DNA of 64,000 nucleotides from Aquitalea aquatilis (GCF_005155025.1 NZ_CP039731.1:4278001-4342000); one strand, 5' to 3'; positions 20,835 through 30,608 are shown, numbered from the stretch's first letter. Notes: generated by a model from the letters alone, not told the origin. Numbers and translations are program-made.

Positions 20835-22016
20835 TTACACATCGACCGCTCCCGTCCCGCGGCAGGGGAGAGTCAATTCAAAATAAGCACCACCTTGCGC
20901 ACGATCCCCACCCATCACCGTGCCGGCCAGCTCTTCCGCCACCTTTTTCACGATGGACAGCCCAAGGCCTGTTCCGCCTGGGCGGGTGGTAAAGAAAGGC
21001 TCGAACAGCCTGGCCGGATCAGCCCCCTGCAGGCCCACGCCATCATCCTCTACCCGGAAACAAACCTGCTCATCCCGCAGACTCACCGTGAGGCCGATAC
21101 GCCCGCCTTCCGGCGAGAAATGCATGGCATTTTCCAGCAGGTTGACCAGCGCCCCCTGCAGGGCCTTGCGGTCACCCATTACCGTTATGGCAGAAGGCAG
21201 CAGGTTATTGCAATCCCAAATCATGTCACGCTCATGACATTGCGGTATCAATACCGCAGCGACATCCTCAACCAGCGCCGCGACATCGAGCCACTCCAGC
21301 GCACTGGTCTGGCCGCGCACAAACCCCAGCATGTTCTGGATCAGCCCCTCCAGCGCCTTCATCCGGGCCAGGCTCTTGTCGACAAACTTCGCCCGGTCCT
21401 CTGGCCGCAAGCCTTCCTGCTTCAGATTGGCGGTATAAAGCATGGCCGTGGCCAGCGGGGTGCGTAACTGGTGCGCCAGCGACGCAGCCATGCCGCCCAT
21501 CGCGGCCAGCTTTTGCTGGTGCGCCAGCTCCACCGTCAGATGATGCAGACGGCTGACATCATGCAGCAGCACGATGCGTCCGCCCGAGGCCGGCAAATCC
21601 TGATATTGCAAGGCCAGACGACGGGCAGACTCTTGCTGCGGCAAGGTATAGGTCCCGTCCAGTTCGGAGCGCGTCCAGCCGGCCATGACGGTATCCCAGG
21701 CCATCCCGCCGTGCTTGCCTTGCAGCAAAAGCTGGGCCGCCGGATTTTCAGCCACGACCACGCCATCGGCGGCCAGCTGTACCACGCCGGCAGGCAGCGC
21801 TTCCAGCAACATCCCCAATCTTTCGGCGAGTTCGGCGTTTTCGTCACGCTGTTTACGCAATTGGTTGTTAGCCTCGTCCAGTTGCGCATTCAGTACGTTA
21901 ACCTGCACTTCGAGCTGGCGATAAGCATCGATTAACTGACTAGAAACAGTGTTGAACTGCTCGAAAGCCGCCTCCAGCATCTCCTGGTCTTTCAAATTTG
22001 ATGCTGTCTTGGCCAT
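20835..22016 (-). CDS. FlrB/FleS-like sensor histidine kinase
   Basis: The 393-residue cytoplasmic kinase has an N-terminal coiled coil, a PAS-like region (LEALPAGVVQLAADGVVVAENPAA), and an H box SLAHQLRTPLATAML with H182. The ATP-binding N, G1 and G2 boxes follow (NLLENAMHFSP, DDGVGL, GGTGLGLSIVKK). The HQLRTPL form is characteristic of FlrB/FleS kinases, which control class III flagellar genes with an FlrC/FleR sigma-54 activator. That partner is not next to it here. The divergent cheV lies 181 bp away. Confidence 0.85.
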   Translation of the reverse strand: MAKTASNLKDQEMLEAAFEQFNTVSSQLIDAYRQLEVQVNVLNAQLDEANNQLRKQRDENAELAERLGMLLEALPAGVVQLAADGVVVAENPAAQLLLQGKHGGMAWDTVMAGWTRSELDGTYTLPQQESARRLALQYQDLPASGGRIVLLHDVSRLHHLTVELAHQQKLAAMGGMAASLAHQLRTPLATAMLYTANLKQEGLRPEDRAKFVDKSLARMKALEGLIQNMLGFVRGQTSALEWLDVAALVEDVAAVLIPQCHERDMIWDCNNLLPSAITVMGDRKALQGALVNLLENAMHFSPEGGRIGLTVSLRDEQVCFRVEDDGVGLQGADPARLFEPFFTTRPGGTGLGLSIVKKVAEELAGTVMGGDRAQGGAYFELTLPCRGTGAVDV

Positions 22017-22197
22017 GTTTAGCGTCGTATTTGTAAAAAGGACTTAAACAGTATGATAATGACTAAGTCTGAGCCAAGCCAACTTAAAGTCTGATCTGAG
22101 CCAAGACAGTTTTCAAAGAAAGCTGGGAAAATGAATAATTGGCGTATACAACGGGAGTATTGCGCCACCACAACGAACCGATGCAGCGGAGGTTTCT

Positions 22198-23148
22198 GTG
22201 TCAGAGCTTCTTAAAAAAATTGATGCCAGAACAAAACTGGCGGGGACCAACAAGCTGGAAATCCTGCTGTTCTCCCTGGGGCACGACCAGCGTACGGGAA
22301 GAAAAGAAGTTTTCGGCATTAACGTGTTCAAGGTGCGCGAAGTCATGCGCACCCCTGAAATCACGTCCGCCCCGGAAATGCCATCGTCGGTCGAAGGCAT
22401 GGTCAGCCTGCGCGGCTCGCTGGTGCCGGTGATTGATCTGGCCAAATACGCTGGCATCGTCACCAGCAACAAGCCGGAAATCATGATCGTCACCGAGTAC
22501 AACGGCCACACGCAGGGCTTTCTGGTGGAAGCGGTCGACACCATTTTGCGCCTGGACTGGTCTGCCATGCGCGTGCCGCCGGACATGATCACCAACCGCA
22601 TGGCCGGCCTGGTCACCGCCGTCACCGAGCTGGATCAGGGCACCCTGGTGATGATGATGGATGTGGAAAAAGTACTGGCCGAAACCTCGCTGGTTGACGA
22701 TTCCCACCACTTCATCAATATCGAACCGGTAAAAGAAGAACGCATGATCTTCTTCACCGACGACTCCGCCGTCGCCCGCAAACAGATCGAACGCACCCTG
22801 GACGCGATGCAGGTCAAATACGCCTACGCCATCAATGGCATGCGCGCCTGGGAAGAACTGCAAAAAATGGCCATGCAGGCCGAGCTGTCCGGCAAGCGCC
22901 TGTGTGAAACCCTGCATCTGGTACTGACCGACGTGGAAATGCCGGAAATGGACGGCTACATGCTGACCAAGCTGATCAAGAGCGACCCGCGCTTTGCCGG
23001 CATTCCGGTACTGATGCACTCCTCGCTGTCCGGCTCTTCCAACCAGAAGCTGGGCCAGTCGGTGGGCGTCGACGAATATGTCTCGAAATTCGAAGCCCAG
23101 AAGCTGTCGATGAAGCTGCGCGAAATGCTCAACCTGGCCAAAAACTAA
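22198..23148 (+). CDS. cheV: chemotaxis protein CheV (first copy)
   Basis: This 316-residue CheW-receiver fusion has a CheW-like domain over about residues 1-165 (VFGINVFKVREVMR, VEGMVSLRGSLVPVIDL). A receiver domain follows with the phospho-acceptor aspartate in LVLTDVEMPEMDGYM. CheV couples receptors to CheA and can buffer phosphoryl groups. The start is GTG at 22198 behind GGAGG. The next gene is a second cheV, and the pair heads the rightward che cluster, which has no cheW of its own. Confidence 0.94.
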   Translation: MSELLKKIDARTKLAGTNKLEILLFSLGHDQRTGRKEVFGINVFKVREVMRTPEITSAPEMPSSVEGMVSLRGSLVPVIDLAKYAGIVTSNKPEIMIVTEYNGHTQGFLVEAVDTILRLDWSAMRVPPDMITNRMAGLVTAVTELDQGTLVMMMDVEKVLAETSLVDDSHHFINIEPVKEERMIFFTDDSAVARKQIERTLDAMQVKYAYAINGMRAWEELQKMAMQAELSGKRLCETLHLVLTDVEMPEMDGYMLTKLIKSDPRFAGIPVLMHSSLSGSSNQKLGQSVGVDEYVSKFEAQKLSMKLREMLNLAKN

Positions 23149-23184
23149 AGCAAACCGGACAGCCATTCGGAAGAGGGAAAAAAT

Positions 23185-24123
23185 ATGTCAGCAACAGACG
23201 CATCCTTGCTTGCCAGCGTCGATGCCCGTACCAAACTGGCGGGCTCCAACAAAATGGAAATCCTGCTGTTTTCGCTGGGCACCCGCGAAACCTTCGGCAT
23301 CAATGTATTCAAGGTCAGGGAAGTATCACAAACGCCGGCCATCACCAAAACCCCCAACATGCCGTTCGGGGTGCAGGGCGTGCTGTCCCTGCGCGGCAAC
23401 ATCATCCCGGTCATTTCGCTGGCACGTTTCGTCGGTTCGGAACAGAGCGGACGCAAATTCGACACCATGATCGTCACCGAATTCAACAAGAGCACGCAGG
23501 CTTTTCTGGTGGATTCGGTCGACCGCATCATCCGCGTCGACTGGGACCGGGTACGTGCCCCGGAAAACATGATGAGCACCACGACCAACTCCAACCTGAT
23601 TACCGCGATTACCGAGCTGGAAGACGGCAAGCTGGTTTCCATTCTGGACGTGGAGCAGATTCTGGCTACCGTGGTGGGTGAGCCACGCCTGCCGGACATC
23701 CCGCAGGCACAGCTGGAGAACGACCAGTACCTGTTCTTCGTCGACGACTCGGTGGTGGCGCGCAAGGAAATCACCAGTGTGCTGGAAAAGATGGGCATCA
23801 AGTTCCAGCAGGCCACCAATGGCCGCGAAGCCTGGGACCGCCTGCAAGTGCTGGCCAGCCGCAACTGGGGCGAGGACGAATCGCTGCACGACTATCTGAA
23901 GATCATTCTGGTGGATGCGGAAATGCCGGAAATGGACGGCTATGTCCTGACCAAACTGATCAAATCCGATGTCCGCTTTAAAGGCATCCCGGTTATCATG
24001 CACTCCTCGCTCTCCTCCAACGCCAACAAGGCGATGGGTTCCAGCGTGGGTGTCGATGCCTATGTTGCCAAATTCGATCCGGCAATACTGGCTGAAACTT
24101 TGATTCCATTCCTGCAGAGGTAA
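23185..24123 (+). CDS. cheV: chemotaxis protein CheV (second copy)
   Basis: The 312-residue protein has the same CheW-receiver architecture as the preceding gene (ETFGINVFKVREVSQ, VQGVLSLRGNIIPVISL, ILVDAEMPEMDGYVL) and starts 37 bp after it. The two proteins are clearly related but diverged, so this is an old tandem duplication and both copies are probably functional. They may serve different receptors. Confidence 0.94.
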   Translation: MSATDASLLASVDARTKLAGSNKMEILLFSLGTRETFGINVFKVREVSQTPAITKTPNMPFGVQGVLSLRGNIIPVISLARFVGSEQSGRKFDTMIVTEFNKSTQAFLVDSVDRIIRVDWDRVRAPENMMSTTTNSNLITAITELEDGKLVSILDVEQILATVVGEPRLPDIPQAQLENDQYLFFVDDSVVARKEITSVLEKMGIKFQQATNGREAWDRLQVLASRNWGEDESLHDYLKIILVDAEMPEMDGYVLTKLIKSDVRFKGIPVIMHSSLSSNANKAMGSSVGVDAYVAKFDPAILAETLIPFLQR

Positions 24124-24174
24124 CCGTTAAAATCAACGGCTCAATGGAATACCGACATTTCAGGACCTACCCAG

Positions 24175-24564
24175 ATGCCAGATAAAAACATGCGATTCCT
24201 CGTTGTGGACGATTTCTCGACCATGAGAAGAATTGTTCGCAACCTGCTGAAAGAGTTGGGGTTCACCAACGTCGATGAAGCCGAAGACGGCCAGGTTGCC
24301 TTGCACAAGCTGAAAACGCAGCATTTCGACTTTATCGTTTCCGACTGGAACATGCCGAACATGACCGGCATCGAGTTGCTGAAAGCAGTACGCGCCGATC
24401 AACAGATCAAGCATCTGCCCTTCATGATGATTACTGCCGAAGCCAAGCGGGAAAACATCATAGAAGCCGCCATGGCCGGAGCCAGCGGCTACATCGTCAA
24501 ACCGTTCACGGCGGCAACACTGGAAGAAAAGATGAACAAGATCTTCCAGACCATGAACAAGTAA
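24175..24564 (+). CDS. cheY: chemotaxis response regulator CheY (flagellar switch type)
   Basis: The 129-residue receiver has D57 in [11 protein letters not shown], preceded by [20 protein letters not shown] and followed by ITAEA and IVKPF. This matches the CheY that binds the flagellar motor in gamma- and betaproteobacteria. The adjacent cheZ supports the role. It contrasts with the more divergent CheY at 18675. Confidence 0.96.
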   Translation: MPDKNMRFLVVDDFSTMRRIVRNLLKELGFTNVDEAEDGQVALHKLKTQHFDFIVSDWNMPNMTGIELLKAVRADQQIKHLPFMMITAEAKRENIIEAAMAGASGYIVKPFTAATLEEKMNKIFQTMNK

Positions 24565-24618
24565 AACGAATAAACATAGCAAATAAACTTGCCTAGTCAG
24601 CACTGAGGAGAGGCTATC

Positions 24619-25371
24619 GTGCCGGATCACATTCTGGAAAGTGGAGATTCCCCGGATCTCGAAGCATTGTTTGACAGCATAGCCAGTCAGCAACAGCAAA
24701 AAGAACCAGAAGCAGTCTCGACGACATCGGCTGGGGCGGTCACCACGGCAGGTAGCAACGAAATCAGTACGGCAGTCATGTACGAACAGATTGGCCAGCT
24801 AACCCGCAAGATGCACGACGCACTGCGTGACCTGGGCTACGACAAATCGCTGGGGAAGGTGGCGGATGCCATTCCCGATGCCAAGGACAGGCTGAGCTAT
24901 ATCGCCTCGCTGACGGAAAGTGCCGCAGAGCGGGTGCTGAATGCCACCGATCTGGCCAAACCCTACCAGGATGATCTGGAAAGCCGTGCCAAACTGCTGT
25001 CGGAACGCTGGAACCTGCTCTATGCCAACCAGCTGTCCACTGCCGAATTCAAGAACCTCGCCGAGGATACCCGTCAGTACCTCGGCCATGTTCCGAAACA
25101 GACTCAAGCCACCAATACCCAGTTGCTGGAAATCGTGATGGCGCAAGACTTTCAGGACCTGACCGGCCAAGTCATCAAGAAAATGATGGATATGGTGCAT
25201 ATACTGGAAACGGAACTGGTCGCCTTCCTGATCGAATTCTCTCCGGATTCGAAGAAGGCCGAGCTGGACAATAATCTGCTGAATGGACCGGTAGTCAATC
25301 CGGAAGGCAGAACGGACGTGGTGTCCAGCCAGCAGCAGGTCGATGATCTGCTGGAAAGCCTGGGCTTCTAA
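24619..25371 (+). CDS. cheZ: chemotaxis phosphatase CheZ
   Basis: CheZ speeds dephosphorylation of CheY-P. The 250-residue, mostly helical protein carries the catalytic glutamine in MAQDFQDLTGQVIKKM. Its C-terminal CheY-docking tail is DDLLESLGF. The start is GTG at 24619 after GAGGAGAGG. It lies directly downstream of cheY and upstream of the second cheA. Confidence 0.95.
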   Translation: MPDHILESGDSPDLEALFDSIASQQQQKEPEAVSTTSAGAVTTAGSNEISTAVMYEQIGQLTRKMHDALRDLGYDKSLGKVADAIPDAKDRLSYIASLTESAAERVLNATDLAKPYQDDLESRAKLLSERWNLLYANQLSTAEFKNLAEDTRQYLGHVPKQTQATNTQLLEIVMAQDFQDLTGQVIKKMMDMVHILETELVAFLIEFSPDSKKAELDNNLLNGPVVNPEGRTDVVSSQQQVDDLLESLGF

Positions 25372-25415
25372 ACAAAAAGCGGTGAACGTGTTAGCGGCAT
25401 AAGCGGGGTGAGAAA

Positions 25416-27329
25416 ATGAGCGATTTTGGCGGCATGGAAGAACTGCTACAAGACTTCCTGATGGAGTCTACCGATCTGCTGTCCGACGTGGACAACAAAC
25501 TGGTGGAACTGGAAAAGCGTCCTGAAGACAAGGCACTGCTGAATGACATTTTCCGGGGTTTTCATACCATCAAGGGCGGAGCTGGCTTTCTGAATGTGGG
25601 TCCGATGGTGAATTTGTGCCATCGCACCGAAAACCTGTTCGACAAGCTGCGCAATGGTGAACTCCACATCACGCCAGAAGTCATGGACGTGATCCTGGAC
25701 GCAACCGGCATTGTGCGCGACATGTTCGGCACCCTGGGCCAAGGCCTGATGGTGGCCGATGCCGATGCCGACGTACTCAATGCGCTGGACGCCGTACTGG
25801 CCGGCGAGATGCCCGGCAAGGCAGAAGCTGCAGCCCCTGCAGCAGTGGCCCCGGCAGCGCAAGCTGTGGCCACCCCTGCTCCAGCCGCAGCCGCCGCGAC
25901 AGACGGTCCGGACTGGAATGCCCTGCATCAGGCCATCGTGCCGCAGGCCACTCCGACTGCCCCGGCAGCCGCACCGGCACCGGCAGCACCGGTGACTGCC
26001 GTCGCCACGACACCGGTTCAGGAATTGCTGCCCGCAGCAGAACACATCCCTGCAGCCAAGCCCGCCACCAAGGCTGTTGCCAACAAGCAGCCCAGCAGCG
26101 CCGGCAATAGCAGTGGCCCGCAGGAAAACACCATCCGTATCGATACCGTACGCCTGGACATGGTGCTCAACCTGTCTGGCGAAATCGGCCTGACCAAGAA
26201 CCGCCTGACTACCCTGCGTACGGAAATCCTGCAGGGCAATCGCGACGGCAACACCCTGCGTTCGCTGGACGAAGCCATCAGCCAGCTCGACCTGCTGGTG
26301 GGTGACCTGCAGAACGCGGTGATGAAGACCCGCATGCAGCCGATTGGCCGCCTGTTCCAGAAATACCCGCGCCTGGCGCGTGACCTGGCCCGCCAACTGG
26401 GCAAGGAAGTCGAGCTGGTGCTGTCCGGCGAGGAAACCGAGCTGGACAAGACCATGATCGAAGATCTGAACGATCCTTTGGTCCACTTGGTACGCAACGC
26501 GGTCGATCATGGTGTGGAATCGCCGGAAGAACGCATTGCCGCAGGCAAGAAGCCGCAATCGCTGATCCAGCTGACTGCCGAGCAGGTGGGCGATCACATC
26601 CAGATCGAAATCACCGACGATGGCAAGGGCATGAATCCGGATGCCCTGCGTCGCAAGGCTATCGAAAAGGGCCTGATCGACCAGGAAACCGCCAACGGTC
26701 TGGACGAGAAGCAGTGCCTGCAGCTCATCTTCATGCCGGGTTTCTCCACCAAGGACCAGATTTCCAGCGTCTCTGGCCGCGGTGTCGGCATGGACGTGGT
26801 GCGGACCAATATCCAGAAGCTGAACGGCCGCATCGATATCAACTCCCTGCCGGGCGAAGGCACTCGCATCAGCATCTCGCTGCCGCTGACGCTAGCCATT
26901 CTGCCGGTACTGGTGGTACGTGCCTGCAACCAGCCGTTTGCCGTACCGCTGGCCATGGTGCGCGAGATCATCACCATCGATCCGAATGCCATCCAGGAAG
27001 TATCCGGCAAGCCCACCATCGTGGTCCGCGACGAAATCCTCCCACTGCGCACGCTTGCCGGCCTGCTAGGCTGGGAGCCGACGCAGAAGCCTTACTTTGG
27101 CGTGCTGATGCAGTCGGCCGAGAAGTCCTTCATTCTGGCCATCGACTCCTTTGTCGGTCGTGACGATGTTGTCATCAAGCCGCTGCAGAATATTCGTCCG
27201 AAGGGTGTGGCCGGTGCCACGCTGTCTGGTGATGGCTCGGTAGTCCTGGTGCTGGACATGGAAGATTTGCTCAGCTCCAGCGATGGCACCAACGGCCAAG
27301 TCCGGACCTCGGAGCTGATCTCCGCATAA
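25416..27329 (+). CDS. cheA: chemotaxis histidine kinase CheA (second, rightward operon)
   Basis: The 637-residue protein has Hpt histidine H50 in FRGFHTIKGGAGF. An Ala/Pro-rich linker (about 130-225) follows. The dimerisation and catalytic regions ([29 protein letters not shown]) and a CheW-like C-terminal domain complete it. With cheY and cheZ next to it, it is the probable flagellar CheA. The linker lacks the GFGLF motifs of the other CheA, and the codons after the histidine do not form a G run. Confidence 0.95.
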   Translation: MSDFGGMEELLQDFLMESTDLLSDVDNKLVELEKRPEDKALLNDIFRGFHTIKGGAGFLNVGPMVNLCHRTENLFDKLRNGELHITPEVMDVILDATGIVRDMFGTLGQGLMVADADADVLNALDAVLAGEMPGKAEAAAPAAVAPAAQAVATPAPAAAAATDGPDWNALHQAIVPQATPTAPAAAPAPAAPVTAVATTPVQELLPAAEHIPAAKPATKAVANKQPSSAGNSSGPQENTIRIDTVRLDMVLNLSGEIGLTKNRLTTLRTEILQGNRDGNTLRSLDEAISQLDLLVGDLQNAVMKTRMQPIGRLFQKYPRLARDLARQLGKEVELVLSGEETELDKTMIEDLNDPLVHLVRNAVDHGVESPEERIAAGKKPQSLIQLTAEQVGDHIQIEITDDGKGMNPDALRRKAIEKGLIDQETANGLDEKQCLQLIFMPGFSTKDQISSVSGRGVGMDVVRTNIQKLNGRIDINSLPGEGTRISISLPLTLAILPVLVVRACNQPFAVPLAMVREIITIDPNAIQEVSGKPTIVVRDEILPLRTLAGLLGWEPTQKPYFGVLMQSAEKSFILAIDSFVGRDDVVIKPLQNIRPKGVAGATLSGDGSVVLVLDMEDLLSSSDGTNGQVRTSELISA

Positions 27330-27353
27330 GAAAACCAGAACTGGCAAGTTTTA

Positions 27354-28577
27354 ATGACCTCACAAAGCGCCTTCATTGGCCGACAAACGGTATTAAACCG
27401 TAACCAGCAGCTCATCGGGTATGAGCTGCTTTTTCGTGCAAGCGAGGAAGCCAACTCGGTAGGCCCTCACAGCGAGCTGCAGGCGGATACCCAGGTATTG
27501 GTCAATACCCTGAACAATATGGGTACCAGCTGGCTGATCGGCAACAAGCTGGCGTTTATCAATGTTGGTGAAGCCATGCTCACCAGCGACTTTCTGGAGC
27601 TGCTGCCACCGCGACGCGTGATTCTGGATATCGCCCCCGACATCAGCGCCTCCAGCGAACTGCTGTCGCGGGCGCGCCATCTGCGTTCGCTGGGTTTTGG
27701 CATCGCTCTGGATGATTTCTCGTTCGAAGCCCAGTCCGCCGCTTTTCTGGAGTTCGCCAACTACGTCAAGCTGGATATCCAGAACCGCAATACCAACCAC
27801 TTCCAGGTGCTGGCGGCTCGTTTGCGCAGCTATCCGGTGATCCGCATCGCCGAGCGGGTGGAAACCCATGAGCAATACCATCTGTGCAAGGAACTGGGCA
27901 TGGATGGCTTTCAGGGCTACTACTTCGCCAAGCCGGAAACGCTGTCGGCGCGGGTGATTCACCCCACCTTCAGCAATGCGCTGGAACTGCTCAACCTGCT
28001 GCGCATGGATGCTGACCTACGCCAGGTAGAACAGATCCTCAAGCGCGATGTGGCCCTGTCCTTCAAGCTGCTGCGTTATGTCAACTCCGCGGCAGCCGGG
28101 CTGAATACCACCATCAGTTCCTTCTCGCATGCTGTCACCGTACTGGGCTACAAAAAGCTTTACCGCTGGCTGACCCTGCTGCTGATCACGGCCTCTGACG
28201 ATGGCCGTGCGCCGCCGGCCTTGCAGAAAACTGCGGTGACCCGTGGCCGTCTCATGGAATTACTGGGTGAGCAGCTGGGGCTGAATCATGACGACTGCGA
28301 CAATTTGTTCATCGTCGGCATGTTCAGCCTGCTGGATGTGCTGTTCGACATGCCCATGCCCAATATTCTGGAACACTTGCAGCTGCCGGCTGCCCTGATC
28401 GAAGCCCTGGCGGAACGCAAGGGCCAGATGGGCGCGCTGCTGCAACTGACCTGCAGCTGCGAAGATGGCCAGCTGACCGGCGTAGTCGAACAGTCGGCCC
28501 AACTGAAGCTCAGCGCGGACCAGCTCAATCAGGCCCACGTCGCCGCACTCGCATGGGTAGAGGATCTGGGCTTATAA
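27354..28577 (+). CDS. EAL-like/HDOD signalling protein
   Basis: The 407-residue protein has an N-terminal EAL-fold domain (about 1-200: RQTVLNRNQQLIGYELLFR, FGIALDDFSF, VKLDI) and a C-terminal HDOD domain (about 205-395). The EAL signature is replaced by YELLF and several metal ligands look absent, so c-di-GMP hydrolysis is unlikely and it may be a binding or scaffold protein. CdgJ/YuxH-type proteins of this build affect motility in other bacteria. It lies 24 bp after cheA, and transcription with the che genes is likely. Confidence 0.87.
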   Translation: MTSQSAFIGRQTVLNRNQQLIGYELLFRASEEANSVGPHSELQADTQVLVNTLNNMGTSWLIGNKLAFINVGEAMLTSDFLELLPPRRVILDIAPDISASSELLSRARHLRSLGFGIALDDFSFEAQSAAFLEFANYVKLDIQNRNTNHFQVLAARLRSYPVIRIAERVETHEQYHLCKELGMDGFQGYYFAKPETLSARVIHPTFSNALELLNLLRMDADLRQVEQILKRDVALSFKLLRYVNSAAAGLNTTISSFSHAVTVLGYKKLYRWLTLLLITASDDGRAPPALQKTAVTRGRLMELLGEQLGLNHDDCDNLFIVGMFSLLDVLFDMPMPNILEHLQLPAALIEALAERKGQMGALLQLTCSCEDGQLTGVVEQSAQLKLSADQLNQAHVAALAWVEDLGL

Positions 28578-28610
28578 TTGCCAGCCCTTCAGCCGGTTCC
28601 GAACCCTTCG

Positions 28611-29279
28611 ATGAAACTGTTAGCCATTGATACCTCCAGCAGTTATTTGTCCCTGGCCCTCAGCCTGGATGGCGAAATGCACGCCTTTCATGAGGAAATG
28701 GGACAAAAACACGCGGAACGGACCCTGCCGGAAATCGACCGCCTGCTACAACAGACGGGCATCAAACTCGGAGCACTGGACGCCATCGTCTTCGGGCAGG
28801 GGCCAGGTTCGTTTACTGGTCTGCGCATTGCCTGTGGCCTAGCGCAAGGACTGGCCTTTTCAGCCGGGCTGCCGGTCATCGGCATCCCCACACTGGATGC
28901 AGTTGCCCAGCAAAGTGAAGCCGGCCAGCTGCTGGTTTGCCTGGATGCCCGCATGCAGCAGGTGTACTGCGCGGTCTACCAGACAGGCCCTCACTGGCAA
29001 CGCCAGGGACCCATTACCCTGCAGGATCCCCAAGCGGTAATACTACCGGACGGTATCAGCCTGGTGGCTGGTGACGGCTTTGATAATTACCCTGCCCTGC
29101 TGGCTGGACAGCGCGAGCACATCCGCCATAGCGGCGTCCTGCGCGCCGATGCCCGTGCCCATATCGCGCTGGCACAGAGCGGCCGTTATCCCATGCAGCA
29201 CCCGCGCGAGGCCGAACTGCTTTACGTCCGCAACAAAGTGGCCCTGACTTCGATCGAACAGCAGGCGCTCAAGGGATGA
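28611..29279 (+). CDS. tsaB: tRNA t6A biosynthesis protein TsaB
   Basis: TsaB (YeaZ) is the scaffold partner of TsaD in adding threonylcarbamoyl to A37 of ANN-decoding tRNAs. The 222-residue protein starts MKLLAIDTSSSYLSLAL and contains GQGPGSFTGLRIACGLAQGLA, both family hallmarks. An in-frame codon at 28578 would add 11 residues, but ATG at 28611 gives the conserved N terminus. It overlaps rimI by 4 bp, a common tsaB-rimI pairing. Confidence 0.95.
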   Translation: MKLLAIDTSSSYLSLALSLDGEMHAFHEEMGQKHAERTLPEIDRLLQQTGIKLGALDAIVFGQGPGSFTGLRIACGLAQGLAFSAGLPVIGIPTLDAVAQQSEAGQLLVCLDARMQQVYCAVYQTGPHWQRQGPITLQDPQAVILPDGISLVAGDGFDNYPALLAGQREHIRHSGVLRADARAHIALAQSGRYPMQHPREAELLYVRNKVALTSIEQQALKG

Positions 29280-29713
29280 GCAGCGTCCACCGCTACCATC
29301 CTGCCTCCGCCCACAGCCTGGCCACGCTGGAAGCCGCTGCGACACCGCATGGCTGGAGCGAAGGCAATTATCAGGACTCCATCAACGCTGGCCACCCGTT
29401 TTACTGCCTTGGCCAACAAGAGATCGGCTTTGCCGTGGTCATGCCCGTGCTGGATGAAGCCGAATTACTGAATATTGTCATCGCCGCGCCGCGGCAAGGG
29501 CGCGGTCTGGGCCGACAGCTACTGGCCGGCTTGATGCACGATCTCCAGCAACAGGGCTGTCAGCGCCTGTTTCTGGAAGTACGTGCTAGCAATACCCCGG
29601 CGCGGGCACTGTATCAACGCTGTGGCTTTCGTGAGTCCGGCCTGCGCAAAAATTACTATCCCGGCCACGATGGTCAACGCGAACACGCCATCCTGATGGA
29701 GGCAAGCCTGTGA
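29276..29713 (+). CDS. rimI: ribosomal protein S18-alanine N-acetyltransferase
   Basis: RimI acetylates the N-terminal alanine of ribosomal protein S18. The 145-residue GNAT protein has the acetyl-CoA loop APRQGRGLGRQLL and the C-terminal NTPARALYQRCGF motif. It overlaps tsaB and the DNA glycosylase gene by 4 bp at each end, so the three genes form one coupled operon. Confidence 0.94.
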   Translation: MSSVHRYHPASAHSLATLEAAATPHGWSEGNYQDSINAGHPFYCLGQQEIGFAVVMPVLDEAELLNIVIAAPRQGRGLGRQLLAGLMHDLQQQGCQRLFLEVRASNTPARALYQRCGFRESGLRKNYYPGHDGQREHAILMEASL

Positions 29714-30585
29714 ACCGCAGCAGCTTTATCCAACAGGCCATCGGCCTTGGCCCGCAATGGCAGGCCCGCAGCGGCTGGTTTGAACAGCATCCGGCCGAAC
29801 TGGACCGGCAAGCCATGCAACTGGCACAGCAGCAAACCAGCCTGCCGCCCGCAACAGACACTGTAGCCATCCCGGCACCAGATGCTGTTGCCAATGTCCA
29901 CATGCCCGCCCCGGCCATGGAGACAAGCGAAACTGCAGCACCCAGCACGCTGGACGCAGCATTAGCTGCCGCCGATGTGACTGACCACCTGGAGCAGCCG
30001 CTGGCATCGCCCCGGCCGCTGGTGGAGCTGGGCTGGGACCAGCTGGAACAGGCAGTAGCAAACTGCCAAAACTGCCAGCTCTGCCACACTCGCACCCAAA
30101 CGGTATTTGGCCGCGGCAATCCGCAAGCACGCTGGATGCTGATCGGCGAAGCCCCTGGCGAGCAGGAAGACAAGCAAGGCCAGCCCTTTGTCGGTAAGGC
30201 CGGCCAGTTGTTGGACAATATGCTGGCCGCCGCCGGGCTGGACCGTGAGCACGATGTCTATATCGCCAATGTGTTGAAATGCCGGCCACCGGGCAATCGC
30301 AACCCGGCTCCGGAAGAAATCCTGGCGTGTAGCACTTATCTGCAACAGCAGATCCGCCATGTACAACCCACCCTGATCCTGGCGCTGGGCCGCTTTGCCG
30401 TGCAAACCCTGCTGCAAACCGAGCAAAGCATAGGCAAGTTGCGCGGTCAGTTACACCAGTATCAAGGCATTCCGCTGATTGCCACCTACCACCCGGCCTA
30501 TCTGCTACGCAATCTGCCGGACAAGGCCAAGGCCTGGCAAGACATGGTGCTGGCCAAGCAGCACTTCAGCCGCCTCAGCAGCTAG
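29710..30585 (+). CDS. family 4 uracil-DNA glycosylase (iron-sulfur type)
   Basis: This enzyme removes uracil from DNA. The 291-residue product has a variable N-terminal extension of about 110 residues. The conserved domain follows, with GEAPGEQEDKQGQPFVGKAGQLLD, NVLKCRPPGNRNP and TYHPAYLLR. Four candidate [4Fe-4S] ligands are C122, C125, C191 and C207. The start is GTG at 29710, overlapping the rimI stop. Genes of this kind are often annotated as the DNA-polymerase-related region of phage SPO1, an old naming error. Confidence 0.93.
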   Translation: MNRSSFIQQAIGLGPQWQARSGWFEQHPAELDRQAMQLAQQQTSLPPATDTVAIPAPDAVANVHMPAPAMETSETAAPSTLDAALAAADVTDHLEQPLASPRPLVELGWDQLEQAVANCQNCQLCHTRTQTVFGRGNPQARWMLIGEAPGEQEDKQGQPFVGKAGQLLDNMLAAAGLDREHDVYIANVLKCRPPGNRNPAPEEILACSTYLQQQIRHVQPTLILALGRFAVQTLLQTEQSIGKLRGQLHQYQGIPLIATYHPAYLLRNLPDKAKAWQDMVLAKQHFSRLSS

Positions 30586-30608
30586 TTGCGCCGCCTCACC
30601 AGCCACCA

